From NCBI RefSeq assembly GCF_012927455.1, contig NZ_JABBPE010000008.1, positions 248,001-312,000 on the forward strand: DNA of 64,000 nt. The letters are read 5' to 3'. This document shows, piece after piece, positions 45,259-55,670 of the stretch. Positions within the stretch are counted from its first letter, which is position 1; each line of letters begins with the position of its first letter. The position numbers and the translations under genes were made by a program. This DNA comes from Polaromonas sp. (GTDB lineage Bacteria; Pseudomonadota; Gammaproteobacteria; Burkholderiales; Burkholderiaceae_C). Below the pieces are notes generated by a model. It was given only the letters and a program-made list of their open reading frames with translations. It did no database searches and was not told the DNA's origin.

Positions 45259-46221
45259 TCATGCTTCATTCCCGGCAACAATGCTCATGACTGCCATACG
45301 CACGGCGATGCCGAAAGTGACCTGCGGCAATATGACGCTTTGCGCGCCATCCACCACCGCCGAATCGATTTCCACCCCGCGGTTGATAGGGCCGGGGTGC
45401 ATGACGATGGCGTCCGGCTTTGCCAGCTGCAGCTTTTCGTTGGTCAGGCCAAAACTCTTGAAATACTCCTGGCTACTGGGCAGCAACGCGCCCGACATGC
45501 GCTCGTTTTGCAGCCTGAGCGTGATGATGACGTCGGCGTCCTTGATGCCATCTTCGAGCGTGTTGCAGACGCGCACCCCCATGGCCGCCATGTCTGAGGG
45601 CACCAAAGTTTTAGGGCCGACGACACGCACTTCGGCGCAACCCAGCGTGGTGAGCGCGTGGATGTCGGAGCGGGCCACCCGCGAATGCAGCACGTCACCG
45701 ACGATGGCGACCGTCAGGTTGCTGAAGTCCTTTTTGTAATGCCGGATGGTGTACATGTCGAGCAGGCCTTGCGTCGGGTGCGCGTGGCGCCCGTCGCCGG
45801 CATTGATCACATGCACATGCGGTGCCACATGCCGGGCGATCAAGTAGGGCGCGCCGGATTCGCTGTGGCGCACCACAAACAGGTCGGCGGCCATGGCGCT
45901 CAGGTTGGCGATGGTGTCGAGCAGCGACTCACCCTTGGCGGCCGATGAACGCGCAATGTCCAGGTTGATGACGTCGGCAGACAGGCGCGTGGCGGCAATT
46001 TCAAAGGTGGTGCGGGTACGCGTCGAGTTTTCAAAAAACAGGTTGAAAACGCTTTTGCCGCGCAGCAGCGGGACTTTCTTGACCTCGCGGCTGCTCACGC
46101 TGACGAAATTGGCGGCGGTATCCAGAATGTGCGTCAGCGTGGCCTTGGGTAAGCCTTCAATCGACAGCAGATGAATCAGTTCGCCGTTTTCGTTCAGTTG
46201 TGGATTTCTTCGGTACAGCAC
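45259..46221 (-). CDS. pyrB: Aspartate carbamoyltransferase catalytic subunit
   Basis: Condenses carbamoyl phosphate and aspartate, second step of pyrimidine synthesis. 320 aa. Carbamoyl-phosphate loop [18 protein letters not shown] near residue 60, [35 protein letters not shown] and [14 protein letters not shown]. Start codon is GTG at 46221 with an AAGGAGAAAGC ribosome site. It lies downstream of pyrR by 52 bp; PyrR-linked attenuation of this gap is possible, but I see no clear anti-terminator. Confidence 0.96.
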   Translation of the reverse strand: MLYRRNPQLNENGELIHLLSIEGLPKATLTHILDTAANFVSVSSREVKKVPLLRGKSVFNLFFENSTRTRTTFEIAATRLSADVINLDIARSSAAKGESLLDTIANLSAMAADLFVVRHSESGAPYLIARHVAPHVHVINAGDGRHAHPTQGLLDMYTIRHYKKDFSNLTVAIVGDVLHSRVARSDIHALTTLGCAEVRVVGPKTLVPSDMAAMGVRVCNTLEDGIKDADVIITLRLQNERMSGALLPSSQEYFKSFGLTNEKLQLAKPDAIVMHPGPINRGVEIDSAVVDGAQSVILPQVTFGIAVRMAVMSIVAGNEA

Positions 46222-46273
46222 GCTTTCTCCTTCTTTTTTTCTGTTGATTCAGGTGCAGGCCCCGGGGCTGAGC

Positions 46274-46780
46274 TTAGCGGTCCTGAACCCGAAAACTGAA
46301 CTGGCCGTCTTCGGCGCGCGCCAGCTCCAGCGTCTGCGAGGCCGGCAAGGCGACACGCGCAACGGCCAGATCGGGCTGCACCGGCAACTCGCGCCCGCCC
46401 CGGTCCACCAGCACCACCAGCTTGACGCTGGCGGGCCGGCCGTAGTCAAACAGTTCATTGAGCACCGCGCGTATGGTGCGCCCGGTGTACAGCACATCGT
46501 CAAGCACGATCAGGTGCGCGCCATTCACGTCAAAAGGCAACAGCGTTTGCCCGCTTGACGCTAGGCCGCGCTGAGAAAAATCGTCGCGGTGCATGGACGA
46601 AGACAGCGTGCCCGCTGGCTGCGTCAAGCCCAGGTCTGTTTGCAGGCGCTGCACCAGCCAAGCGCCGCCAGACGCTACGCCGACCAACTGCGGCGGCTCG
46701 GCGTAGCTGGTCAATAGAAGGCGCATGCCGCGCAACAAATCGCCGTAGAGCGCCTCGGCATCCAATGTCAAACTGCTCAC
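46274..46780 (-). CDS. pyrR: Bifunctional pyrimidine regulator / uracil phosphoribosyltransferase-like PyrR
   Basis: 168 aa PRTase-fold protein with the PRPP motif VLDDVLYTGRTIRAVLNEL near residue 97, plus the ISLVGVASGG-like VGVASGGAWL. PyrR binds pyr mRNA or has UPRTase activity in Gram-positives; in proteobacteria the role is less clear. GTG start at 46780 overlaps the ruvX stop by 4 bp. Confidence 0.92.
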   Translation of the reverse strand: MSSLTLDAEALYGDLLRGMRLLLTSYAEPPQLVGVASGGAWLVQRLQTDLGLTQPAGTLSSSMHRDDFSQRGLASSGQTLLPFDVNGAHLIVLDDVLYTGRTIRAVLNELFDYGRPASVKLVVLVDRGGRELPVQPDLAVARVALPASQTLELARAEDGQFSFRVQDR

Positions 46781-47193
46781 GGAAGACTCCTTAAAAACTG
46801 CTGCAAGATGATGCAGGCAGACGCGGCATCGGCGTCTTTGGCGCCGCCAGCCAGGGCTTCGGTGGTGCTGTAGCGCTCGTCCACCTCAAACACCTGCAGT
46901 CCAAAACGCCCACGCAACTGGCGAGTAAATTTTTGCGCACGCACGGTATTGTCGTGGCTCGCACCATCGGGGTGAAACGGGATACCGACGACCAGCGCAT
47001 CGGGCTGCCATTCCTTGATGCGCTGTTCGATCAGCTTGAAACGCGCGTCCCCTTGTGCGGCAATCGTCGCTTGCGGCGTGGCGGTGCGGGTCAGTATGTT
47101 GCCGGTGGCCACGCCGGTACGTTTGAGGCCAAAGTCAAAAGCCAGAAAGGTTTGAAGACCGACGGCCAGCTGCGGCACGGCCAGCAGGCTCAT
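46777..47193 (-). CDS. ruvX: RuvX/YqgF-type RNase H-fold nuclease
   Basis: 138 aa. N-terminal catalytic FDFGLKRTGVATGN, the central DALVVGIPFHPDGA and ADEAxST-like VDERYSTTEA with the second Asp/Glu pair. YqgF is linked to pre-16S rRNA 5' end processing and Holliday-junction resolution. It overlaps yqgE and pyrR by 4 bp each, the conserved yqgE-yqgF pair. Confidence 0.93.
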   Translation of the reverse strand: MSLLAVPQLAVGLQTFLAFDFGLKRTGVATGNILTRTATPQATIAAQGDARFKLIEQRIKEWQPDALVVGIPFHPDGASHDNTVRAQKFTRQLRGRFGLQVFEVDERYSTTEALAGGAKDADAASACIILQQFLRSLP

Positions 47194-47777
47194 GCGTGAC
47201 CGGCCTCGGGAGACAGCATCCAGCTCTGCAAGCCCAGCAGCAGCAGGGCCTTGTCGTAGCGCTGCTCCACCGGCGTGTCGAAAATCACCGCCAGATCGGC
47301 GGCCACGGTGAGCCAGCTGTTGTCTGATATTTCCGATTCCAGCTGTCCCTCGCCCCAGGCAGAGTAGCCGAGCGAAACAAATATCTTGCGCGGGCCTGCG
47401 CCAGTGGACAGCGCTTCCAGCACGTCTTTGGACGTCGTCATTTCCAGTCCGCCGGGGATCGTCATGGTTGAGGCGTACACCGCCTCGGCGCCGGGCATCA
47501 TCGATTCATGCAGCACAAAACCGCGCTCGGTCTGCACCGGGCCGCCTTGAAAAACCGGTTCTTCCACCAGGTCGTCGCGCCGAAGTGGCAACTCCACCTT
47601 GTCAAAAAGCTTCTTGAGATTGATGTCGCTGGGCTTGTTGATGACCAGGCCCAATGCGCCGCGCTCGCTGTGCTCGCACATGTACACCACGCTTTTGGCA
47701 AAGGCTTCGTCAGCCAGCCCCGGCATGGCGATAAGGAAGTGGTGCGTCAGGTTGATCGTCGCGGAAACGGTGGGCAT
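47190..47777 (-). CDS. YqgE/AlgH family protein (DUF179)
   Basis: 195 aa, starting MPTVSATINLTHHFLIAMPG. Family blocks: FAKSVVYMCEHSERGALGLVINKP, VFQGGPVQTERGFVLH, FVSLGYSAWGEGQLESEI and the C-terminal ENSW-like DNSWLTV. Role unsettled; always next to ruvX. It heads the operon with pyrR and pyrB. Confidence 0.92.
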   Translation of the reverse strand: MPTVSATINLTHHFLIAMPGLADEAFAKSVVYMCEHSERGALGLVINKPSDINLKKLFDKVELPLRRDDLVEEPVFQGGPVQTERGFVLHESMMPGAEAVYASTMTIPGGLEMTTSKDVLEALSTGAGPRKIFVSLGYSAWGEGQLESEISDNSWLTVAADLAVIFDTPVEQRYDKALLLLGLQSWMLSPEAGHA

Positions 47778-47900
47778 CGCCGGATTTTACGCGTACTGGA
47801 CCGGCGGGTGCAGCTGTTTGACGCTGGATTTTCTGCAACAGATTGGCAACCGGAAAGCGCTCAAAAAGCCTTGCCAGCCCTTCTTCGCTACCATCAGCCC

Positions 47901-49382
47901 ATGCAAAAAGACTACCAAATCGGCCTGATGTGGTTCCGGCGCGACCTGCGGGTGGATGACAATGCGGCGCTCTACCACGCACTCAAGGTTTGCAGGCAGG
48001 TGTTCTGTGTGTTCATCTTTGACACAGAGATTCTGGATCCCCTGCCGCGTGCCGACCGCCGCGTGGAATTCATCCGCGAATCGCTGGTGGACCTCAACGA
48101 GCAACTGCAGCGGCTCGCCCTGGAAAACGGCATAGCGCCGGCCAGTCTGCTGGTACGGCACGATCGGGCTAGCGATTGCCTGCCTGCGCTGGCTGCGCGG
48201 CTGTCAGTCAACGCCGTCTTTTTCAACCACGACGACGAACCGCAAGCCCTGGCAAGAGACGCGGTGGTGCAAGCCCGGCTGGAGCGTCAGGGCACGGCCT
48301 TGCACAGCTTCAAGGACCATGTCATTTTCGAACGCGCCGAGTTGCTGACCTTGGCTGGCAGGCCGTACACCGTCTTTACCCCGTACAAAAACGCGTGGCT
48401 GAAGAAAATCGACGATTTTTACCTCAAGCCCTACCCGGTGGAGCGCCATGGTGCGGCGCTGGCAGCCAGGCTGGCAGATGAGCCACGGGCCATACCGGCC
48501 TTGGCATCGCTTGGATTTGAGCCTACCAACTTGTCGGCGCTGAAAATACCCAGCGGCAGCCGCGGTGGCGCGACGCTTTTCGGCGATTTTCTGGCGCGCA
48601 TGACGCACTACAAAGACACGCGTGACTTTCCGTCCGTTAAAGGCCCCAGCTACCTTGGCGTGCACCTGCGTTTTGGCACGATCTCCATCAGGAAGCTGGC
48701 GGCCAAGGCGCTGCAACAGCAGAAGTGCGGCAGCGAGGGCGCGGCCACCTGGCTCAGCGAGCTGATCTGGCGCGATTTTTATGCCCAGATACTGAGCAAC
48801 TTCCCGCACGCGGCGACCAGCGCCTTCAAGCCCGAATACGAGGCGATTGCCTGGGAAGCGGGCGACAAGGCCCAGACGCTGTTCAAAGCCTGGTGCGACG
48901 GCCAAACCGGCTACCCGCTGGTGGACGCAGCCATGGCGCAGATCAACCAGACGGGCTATATGCACAACCGGCTGCGCATGGTCAGCGCCAGCTTTCTGGT
49001 GAAAGACCTCGGCATCGACTGGCGCTGGGGTGAACGCTATTTCGCCGAGAAGCTCAATGATTTTGATTTGTCATCGAACAACGGCGGCTGGCAGTGGGCG
49101 GCCAGCACCGGCTGCGATGCGCAGCCTTACTTTCGTATTTTCAATCCGGTCAGTCAAAGCGAAAAGTTTGATGCGGAAGGCAAATTCATCCGCAAATACC
49201 TGCCGGTGCTGGCCAAACTACCCGGCGCAGCCTTGCACAGCCCGTGGCTCGCCAAACCGCTGGAACTGCAGGCCGCAGGGGTGGAACTCGGGAAAAACTA
49301 CCCCCTGCCCATCGTGCAGCATGACCAAGCACGCGCGCTAACACTGCAGCGCTATGCGGTGGTAAAGAAAACAGCAACCTGA
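47901..49382 (+). CDS. phrB: Deoxyribodipyrimidine photolyase (class I CPD type)
   Basis: Light-driven flavoprotein that splits UV-made cyclobutane pyrimidine dimers. 493 aa from MQKDYQIGLMWFRRDLR at 47901; the longer upstream frame is antiframe to yqgE. The N-terminal antenna domain (~1-130) is followed by the FAD domain with the typical GPSYLGVHLRFGTISIR, WLSELIWRDFYAQIL, the DAAMAQINQTGYMHNRLRMVSASFLVKDLGIDWRWGERYF block and NNGGWQWAASTGCDAQPYFRIFNP. It lies divergent from yqgE with 123 bp between. Confidence 0.96.
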   Translation: MQKDYQIGLMWFRRDLRVDDNAALYHALKVCRQVFCVFIFDTEILDPLPRADRRVEFIRESLVDLNEQLQRLALENGIAPASLLVRHDRASDCLPALAARLSVNAVFFNHDDEPQALARDAVVQARLERQGTALHSFKDHVIFERAELLTLAGRPYTVFTPYKNAWLKKIDDFYLKPYPVERHGAALAARLADEPRAIPALASLGFEPTNLSALKIPSGSRGGATLFGDFLARMTHYKDTRDFPSVKGPSYLGVHLRFGTISIRKLAAKALQQQKCGSEGAATWLSELIWRDFYAQILSNFPHAATSAFKPEYEAIAWEAGDKAQTLFKAWCDGQTGYPLVDAAMAQINQTGYMHNRLRMVSASFLVKDLGIDWRWGERYFAEKLNDFDLSSNNGGWQWAASTGCDAQPYFRIFNPVSQSEKFDAEGKFIRKYLPVLAKLPGAALHSPWLAKPLELQAAGVELGKNYPLPIVQHDQARALTLQRYAVVKKTAT

Positions 49383-49385
49383 CTT

Positions 49386-49442
49386 GCTATAAATTTTATA
49401 GCTAATAGCGCCCGTCCCACATGGGCTAGAGGCACTTTTTAT
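49386..49442 (+). repeat. R1 mini-repeat copy 8
   Basis: GCTATAAATTTTATAGCT, then AATAGCGCCCGTCC, GGGCTAGAGGC and TTTTTATGC. The pilL stop codon (49439-49441) lies at its right end. It occupies the whole convergent phrB-pilL gap. Confidence 0.75.
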
Positions 49443-52400
49443 GCAGAAACAGCAATTTCCGCAGAACAGTAGTGCCGAACCAGACGCATCAACTCGTCTT
49501 CCGAGTACGGCTTGCCCAGATAGTGGTCGACGCCCAGTTCCTTGGCATGCTCGCGGTGCTTCTCGGCAATCCGTGAGGTGATCATGATGATGGGCAAGTT
49601 GCTCAGGCGTGCGTCAGCCCGGATATTGCGCGCCAAATCAAAGCCATCCATGCGCGGCATTTCAATGTCGGACAGCACCACGGCGGGTCGCTCTTCCCGC
49701 AAGCGCTCCAGCGCCTGCAGACCATCGGCCGCCATCGCCACACGATAGCCTTCGCGCTGCAACAGGCGCTGCGTGACTCGCCTGACGGTGATGGAATCGT
49801 CAACCACCAAAATAAGTGGCATTTGCGGCGCCGCAAGCGCCAACCCTGGCGCCTTGCCGGCAGCGCCGCCAAACGCTTCGAGAACCTGCGGTTCCGCCAG
49901 GTCTGCGCTCCAGTCACGCGCCTGCTGGCCATAAACGGTAGCTAGGGCTACCGGGTTATAGATCAGCACCACCGCACCCGAGGCAAGCACCGACATGCCG
50001 GCCAAGCCTGGCAGTCGCGATAACTGCGGGCCCAGATTCTTGACCACCACCTCGCGGTTACCCAGCACTTCATCGACGTGCAAGGCCATGCGCTGGGCCG
50101 CGCTGCGGAAAATCACGACCGGCGAAGTCTTGGCTTGGGCTTCGCTGCTGTACTGCGAAGCCTGCAACAAGGCGCCCGACCAGAAAAAAGGCAGGGCCTC
50201 TCCCGCGACTTCAAGCGTACCGGCGTTATAGGCCTGCTGCAATTCCTTGGCTGAAGTACGCCGCACCGTCTCCACCACGTTGGACGGCACACCCACCGTC
50301 AGATCGCCGGCGCGGATCATCACGACCTGCGTTACTGCGGTCGTCAGGGGCAGCACCAATTTGACTTGGGTGCCCTTGCCGGATACCGTGGATGTTTCAA
50401 TTCTTCCGCCCAGCGCATTGACTTCAACGCGAACCACATCAAGGCCGATGCCACGCCCTGCAATCTCTGTAACTTGCGAAGCAGTGGTGAAGCCCGGCAT
50501 GAAAATCAGGTTGGCTGCCTCCTGGTCGCTCAGGGAATAGTCTGCCGCAATCAGCCCATGGCTCAAGGCCTTTTCGCGGATACGCTGCAAGTTCAGGCCG
50601 GCACCGTCATCACTGAATTCCACCGATACGTCATTGCCTTCGTGGCGAAGATGCACCGTAATCAATCCGACCGGGTCTTTGCCAGCGGCGGCGCGGTCCT
50701 GGGACAGTTCGATGCCATGCGCCACGCAGTTACGCAGCAGATGCTCGAAAGCCGGCGTCATGCGGTCCAACATGCTGCGGTCCATTTCGGTGGTACCGCC
50801 CAGCAAATCGAGCCGCACCTGCTTACCGGTTTCCTTGGAAGCTTGCCGTACGACACGGTACAGACGCTCGGAAATCCCTTCAAACTCCACCATGCGGGTA
50901 CGCAGCAGGTCGCGTTGCAATTCACGGGTCTGGCGTGCCTGCGCGATCAGATCATCCTCGGTCGATTGAACCGTGCGTTGCAAGGTGCGCTGCACCGTCG
51001 CCACGTCGTTCACCGACTCGGCCATCATGCGGGTCAATTCCTGGACACGGGTGAAGCGGTCAAACTCAAGCGGATCAAAACCCGCCTGGGCTTCCTTGGC
51101 CTGAGCCAGACGCGACTGCATCTGGGTTTCAGCCTGCAGTTCAATGTCGCGCAATTGCTGACGCAAACGGTTCAAGTTACCGTTCATGTCGCTTAAGGAG
51201 CCACGCAACTGGCCGAGCTCGGCTTCCAGCCGGGAGCGCGTGATCATGACCTCGCCGGCCTGATTAACCATGCGGTCGAGCAAATGGGATGGCACGCGTA
51301 TCGAGGCCGATGCCGCTTGCCGCAGAGGCTGAAGGGCTAGGGTTTGCGGTGGCGGAATTGTTACCAGCCGTCCAGAACTGGTTTCATGGCTAACGGCTGT
51401 ATCCACCAAAGATTGCGCAATCTCCAAAGCGGGCAACACCACGACAGCAGCAGCGGGTTCTGTGGCCGGCACGCCGACAGCGAGATCGCTTGCAGATGCG
51501 GCTTCGGTTTGACCCAGGCTTTCAAAAACGGCTTGCATGGCGTCAAAGCGGGCCAACAGAGGATCAAACTCCTGAGTGGCTGAGGCATCCGAGCCAAGAT
51601 GCTCGATTTCCGATTCCATTCGGTGCGCCATTTCACCGAGCCGCAGCGCGCCAGCCAGACGAGCACCGCCCTTGAGCGTGTGCAATGTACGCAGCACTTC
51701 CATGCGCGCACTCAGGTTGTCGGGACGCACCGACCACTGCCGCAGTGCTCCGCCCAGGCGCGGCATGAGCTCAGCGCCTTCCTCCTGGAAAATCGGGAAG
51801 AGATCAGGGTCAATCACGTCGACCGCATCGATATCCTCATCGCCAGTTGTTCTGAATAAGGCGGTGCCAGCCGGCACGACAGCAGCGACCGGTGGTGGCA
51901 CAAAGGAAACCAGCCGCACGACAGGGACAACTAGCGCCTCGGCAGATGCAGCAAGTATGGTTGTGGCTACTGTTGGAACCGCGGCTTCCACCACCGCAGG
52001 TTCGGGTAGAACCATGCGAGTAGGCTGGATGTCGATCCCAGCCAACAAATCGTCAAGAAAATCAGGATCGCCAAACTCGTTCACAGGCGGCAAAACGGAG
52101 TCGGAGAAGTCCAGCGCCAGTAGTCCACCAAGGACGTCGGCATTCGGATCCTTGAGAAATCCGGCGGCAAACTGGTGCAGCAAACGGCGTATATCTTCCG
52201 CTGCATCAACAAATACCTTGCCGTATCGAGCAGCGCCATTGCTGTGATGCACCTCGGATTGCTGCAAGGCATGCTCTAGCGCGCGAGCGATCTCGGATAA
52301 TGCGAGGAAACCGACGGTCGCAGAACTGCCCGCCAAGGAATGCGCCAGCGACACTGTAGAGTCGCTGACCGGCTGGTCGTGCTCCAGCGCCCACTCGGTA

Positions 52401-55400
52401 ATCTCGGTGACTAGCCGACGCGACCATTCATCGGCCTCGTTCAGGTAGACATTGTAAAGAGGGATGCCTATGCGCAGGGCACCGATGACCTTGATCTGCT
52501 CCTCCTCTTCTTCACTCTCCTTGCCTTCTGCTGGCAGGGAAGTCGCCGACGCATGGCCAAACGCCGCGCTGTCCAGCATCGCCCAGGCTTGCGCAGCCGG
52601 CGGCTCGACTGATTCAAGGATCTCCACCGGGGCCATCGGATCCGGCAGCGATGTGTAGACATCTTCAGCCTGCGAGAACTGGGTCGCGACAGGCGTGGCC
52701 GGGATCTGAAAATGATTGTCAAAATCCGCAGCCGACAGTTCAATGGCCTCGCCAGAAACCAGTTCTTGGGGCCAGTGAGGCGGTTTGTTTGCCATCTCCG
52801 CCGCATCAATCGGTGGCGATGCGTCAGGCTCGGCTGGAAGCGCAAACAGGCTCTCAAAATCAATACTTTGAATATCAGCACCATGGGTATCAGCGAGGGC
52901 TGTCGTGACTGCCTGCCCAGGCGCGGAATCAGCTGGCGCAGCAGGCACCAACTGGTCAGCCAAAGCCATGTCGAAGTCAAAGTCGACAACGGGTTCGCCG
53001 GCAAGGTCAGCAGCCGTCGGATCGGTTGAATGGCCCGATAACGAGGATTCCGCTTCAGGCGCCTGAAGCTCAAACGAGTCTGCGGCAACTGCTTCCGTCG
53101 CGGGAAATGTAACGCTCTGCTTGCTCGCGATGGTGTTGGCAACCAGTTGCAAGGCGCAGTAGCGCTTTTCGGTGCGCATGGCATCGGCGCTGACGCAGAA
53201 GGGTGCCGCCGACCAAGAAACGTCCTGATTCGCCGCAATATCGGCAATCCAGTTGCTGAATCCAGCCATGACACCCGCGCACAACGCCCGGAACTCAGCC
53301 GTGGCAGCATTCTGATCAGCGAGCCAGCTGTTGAGCAACTGCTCAAGCGACCAAGCGGCTTCACCGAACTCTCCCAAGCCGACCATTCGCGAACTGCCTT
53401 TAAGCGTGTGAAAGGCACGCCGCAATACCGTCAATTGCGCGGCATCGCCGGGATCGCTCTGCAATAGCGCTAGGGCTTCCAGGGCATGGCCGACGACTTC
53501 GCGTGCTTCTTCAAGGAAAATATCCCGTAAGTCGTCTTCCTCGATATCCACCAAGTCGACCGAAACAGTTGGCAGCACGGGCATCTGCACCACGGTGGAG
53601 GCCAGCGTTGTCAAGGCCTGAGTGGCCCCTTCGGTGTTGTTCGCAGAAAGCGCGACTGCCGCAGCGTGAGCGGTCTGAGCCAAGGCGGACTGCTCGGCCA
53701 GTGCCGCATGCGTTGCCAAAGCATCCAGTCGGGCGCCTAGTGCTTCGTCCACCTCGCCCACGCCCGCCTCCAGCACCAGCGAAATCGCTTCCTCTGACAG
53801 CAAATCGTTGTTGGTTGGCATGGGCTCAGCAACGCTGGGAGCGCCCGGCGCGCGACCCATCAGCGGCTTAAGTTCCCCCTTTTCCTCGTCATAGACAAAC
53901 AGTTTTTTCGCCAGCACGGGCTGGTAATTGAGCATGTCAATCAGGAAGCTCAGGGCACCCAGGTTGTTCCCAAGCCGCTCAAAAGTTCCGGCGGCGCGCG
54001 CTTTTTGATCGTCAATTTCGGTCACGAATAATTGCTCGACACTTTCGCGCATGCGTAGCACTGCATGCGAGGCCTGATCCAGGCCGAGCACCGACAGCAC
54101 GCCACGCATCTGTGAAAGCTGCATCGGCACGGCCTGCAGGACGGTCTTGTCTTGCGGGTTGCGAAAGAACAGGTCAAGGGAATTTTCGAGCTCGCCCAAG
54201 GACACGCGCAGTTCCCCAACCACGCTGCCCATGGTCTGTTTGTCACTGACGCGGCGGTAAAGCTCCTCCATCCAGACTTCCAGCGGCTGCGGCTCACCGC
54301 CTGCCCTGACGCCCTCCAGCCGCTCGGCCAGATTGGTGGTGCGCAAGGTCAGCTGCGGATCGTTGGGATCGAGATCGGCAAAGGCGGCCTCAAGATAAAG
54401 CACCGAGGTGGCAACTTCCATCGCCAACTCTATTCTTGGGGCCTGAGCAGAGCGCACCGTTGTGTCGATCGCGCGGGTCAAGGCTTGCGCCAGTGGTTCG
54501 CTGGGCGGATGTAGCTTGAGCAGGGAATCGGTCACCAGGCTGAACTGGTCAGCTACTGCTTTGAACTTGCTGCTGTCTCCGCCGGCAAGCGACGACCAGA
54601 CCTCCTTGGCAGAGACGATACGTTTGCGCGCCTGTGCCAGCAGCGCCGGATCGAACCGGCCAAACTGCACGAGTTCGTAGTCCACCGGTTTAAAACGTGT
54701 CAGCCCGTAGGCTAAACGGACTGCCGACAAAGCGGGCGTGTCCGCCGGACTGGAGGTCGCCTGGGCGCAGAAAAAAAGCAGATCCTGCGCCAGACGTTCC
54801 GATATCGCCGTATCACCTTTGGCCAGCGCGGCATATTGCAAAAGAATGCGGGAGGCGGCGCGCTTTAAATAGACATCCGAGTCCAGCAAATCGTGCACCA
54901 CCGCTTCAAAAAAGGCGGCGGTGATCTTCCAGAAAATCCTTGGTTGCCGATCAGTCTGTCGCGCTGCAAATCCCAGGCTGGTATCCCTGAGATGGCGTGC
55001 GGCCAGCGGTGCCTGGCCTTTCATGAACTGAAGCACCCACTGGTCCATCACGGCCCGCGCGCTGTCATCGTAATTCCGCGCTTCTACATTCACGGCAAAT
55101 TCCGGCTCCAGCCAACGCCACTCATAGGACCACAGGTCAGCGGGGTGAATCCGGTCAGCGCGTATCAGCGCCTGAATATCACGGTACTGCGGAAACAGGG
55201 AAACTGCAGACACTGGCTTGCCTGCCAGCACACCTTCGAGGTATTCCGTCAACGCAAAGCTGGCACGCTCGATTTTGCCGGCGGCATCCTGGCTGCACTG
55301 CTCGGGTTGCTGTACAAATTTTTGTACCGCGGCCTCCATCGCCCGAAGCACCAACGCTGGCTCTGCCAGCCCCACCATCTCCAGCGCACCGACTGCCTGG

Positions 55401-55615
55401 TGTAACTGCTGCCGCGCAATGCGTAACTGGCTGGCATCAAGCGCCGCCAGATCAGATCCGCGCGCCGCCTCGGCCTCTCGCACGAAGCGCTTGAGCGCCT
55501 TCGCGGCGCTCTCCAGCGACTTGCGAAGTTCGTCAAGCACCCAGGCCAGAGGACCCAGATCGCTACCAGTGAGATCGAATTCAGCTGCGCTTGAATTCGC
55601 GACGTTGGATTGCAT
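49439..55615 (-). CDS. pilL: Hybrid CheA-type kinase of the type IV pilus chemosensory system (PilL/ChpA)
   Basis: 2058-aa cytoplasmic kinase controlling twitching motility and surface sensing. The N-terminal ~700 residues hold degenerate helical Hpt-like repeats. Three recognisable Hpt sites follow: RAFHTLKGSSRMVG (~735), LAHSLAGSSATVG (~1093, Lys replaced by Ala) and LHTLKGGARLAG (~1312). The CheA dimerisation region and HATPase (LLRNCVAHGIE N-box ~1630; DDGAGLNL, GRGIGLDVV) come next. Then a CheW-like domain and a C-terminal receiver (VDDSITVRR, phospho-Asp in LSDIEMPRMDG ~1982, Lys in LGKPYSE). It ends the pilG-H-I-J-L operon, 55 bp after pilJ. Length is within the family range. Confidence 0.95.
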   Translation of the reverse strand: MQSNVANSSAAEFDLTGSDLGPLAWVLDELRKSLESAAKALKRFVREAEAARGSDLAALDASQLRIARQQLHQAVGALEMVGLAEPALVLRAMEAAVQKFVQQPEQCSQDAAGKIERASFALTEYLEGVLAGKPVSAVSLFPQYRDIQALIRADRIHPADLWSYEWRWLEPEFAVNVEARNYDDSARAVMDQWVLQFMKGQAPLAARHLRDTSLGFAARQTDRQPRIFWKITAAFFEAVVHDLLDSDVYLKRAASRILLQYAALAKGDTAISERLAQDLLFFCAQATSSPADTPALSAVRLAYGLTRFKPVDYELVQFGRFDPALLAQARKRIVSAKEVWSSLAGGDSSKFKAVADQFSLVTDSLLKLHPPSEPLAQALTRAIDTTVRSAQAPRIELAMEVATSVLYLEAAFADLDPNDPQLTLRTTNLAERLEGVRAGGEPQPLEVWMEELYRRVSDKQTMGSVVGELRVSLGELENSLDLFFRNPQDKTVLQAVPMQLSQMRGVLSVLGLDQASHAVLRMRESVEQLFVTEIDDQKARAAGTFERLGNNLGALSFLIDMLNYQPVLAKKLFVYDEEKGELKPLMGRAPGAPSVAEPMPTNNDLLSEEAISLVLEAGVGEVDEALGARLDALATHAALAEQSALAQTAHAAAVALSANNTEGATQALTTLASTVVQMPVLPTVSVDLVDIEEDDLRDIFLEEAREVVGHALEALALLQSDPGDAAQLTVLRRAFHTLKGSSRMVGLGEFGEAAWSLEQLLNSWLADQNAATAEFRALCAGVMAGFSNWIADIAANQDVSWSAAPFCVSADAMRTEKRYCALQLVANTIASKQSVTFPATEAVAADSFELQAPEAESSLSGHSTDPTAADLAGEPVVDFDFDMALADQLVPAAPADSAPGQAVTTALADTHGADIQSIDFESLFALPAEPDASPPIDAAEMANKPPHWPQELVSGEAIELSAADFDNHFQIPATPVATQFSQAEDVYTSLPDPMAPVEILESVEPPAAQAWAMLDSAAFGHASATSLPAEGKESEEEEEQIKVIGALRIGIPLYNVYLNEADEWSRRLVTEITEWALEHDQPVSDSTVSLAHSLAGSSATVGFLALSEIARALEHALQQSEVHHSNGAARYGKVFVDAAEDIRRLLHQFAAGFLKDPNADVLGGLLALDFSDSVLPPVNEFGDPDFLDDLLAGIDIQPTRMVLPEPAVVEAAVPTVATTILAASAEALVVPVVRLVSFVPPPVAAVVPAGTALFRTTGDEDIDAVDVIDPDLFPIFQEEGAELMPRLGGALRQWSVRPDNLSARMEVLRTLHTLKGGARLAGALRLGEMAHRMESEIEHLGSDASATQEFDPLLARFDAMQAVFESLGQTEAASASDLAVGVPATEPAAAVVVLPALEIAQSLVDTAVSHETSSGRLVTIPPPQTLALQPLRQAASASIRVPSHLLDRMVNQAGEVMITRSRLEAELGQLRGSLSDMNGNLNRLRQQLRDIELQAETQMQSRLAQAKEAQAGFDPLEFDRFTRVQELTRMMAESVNDVATVQRTLQRTVQSTEDDLIAQARQTRELQRDLLRTRMVEFEGISERLYRVVRQASKETGKQVRLDLLGGTTEMDRSMLDRMTPAFEHLLRNCVAHGIELSQDRAAAGKDPVGLITVHLRHEGNDVSVEFSDDGAGLNLQRIREKALSHGLIAADYSLSDQEAANLIFMPGFTTASQVTEIAGRGIGLDVVRVEVNALGGRIETSTVSGKGTQVKLVLPLTTAVTQVVMIRAGDLTVGVPSNVVETVRRTSAKELQQAYNAGTLEVAGEALPFFWSGALLQASQYSSEAQAKTSPVVIFRSAAQRMALHVDEVLGNREVVVKNLGPQLSRLPGLAGMSVLASGAVVLIYNPVALATVYGQQARDWSADLAEPQVLEAFGGAAGKAPGLALAAPQMPLILVVDDSITVRRVTQRLLQREGYRVAMAADGLQALERLREERPAVVLSDIEMPRMDGFDLARNIRADARLSNLPIIMITSRIAEKHREHAKELGVDHYLGKPYSEDELMRLVRHYCSAEIAVSA

Positions 55616-55670
55616 AAGTAAGAAGCCGGTTCAGAAATCGGGTTTGCGGTCAGCGCACAGCAGGCGGCTA

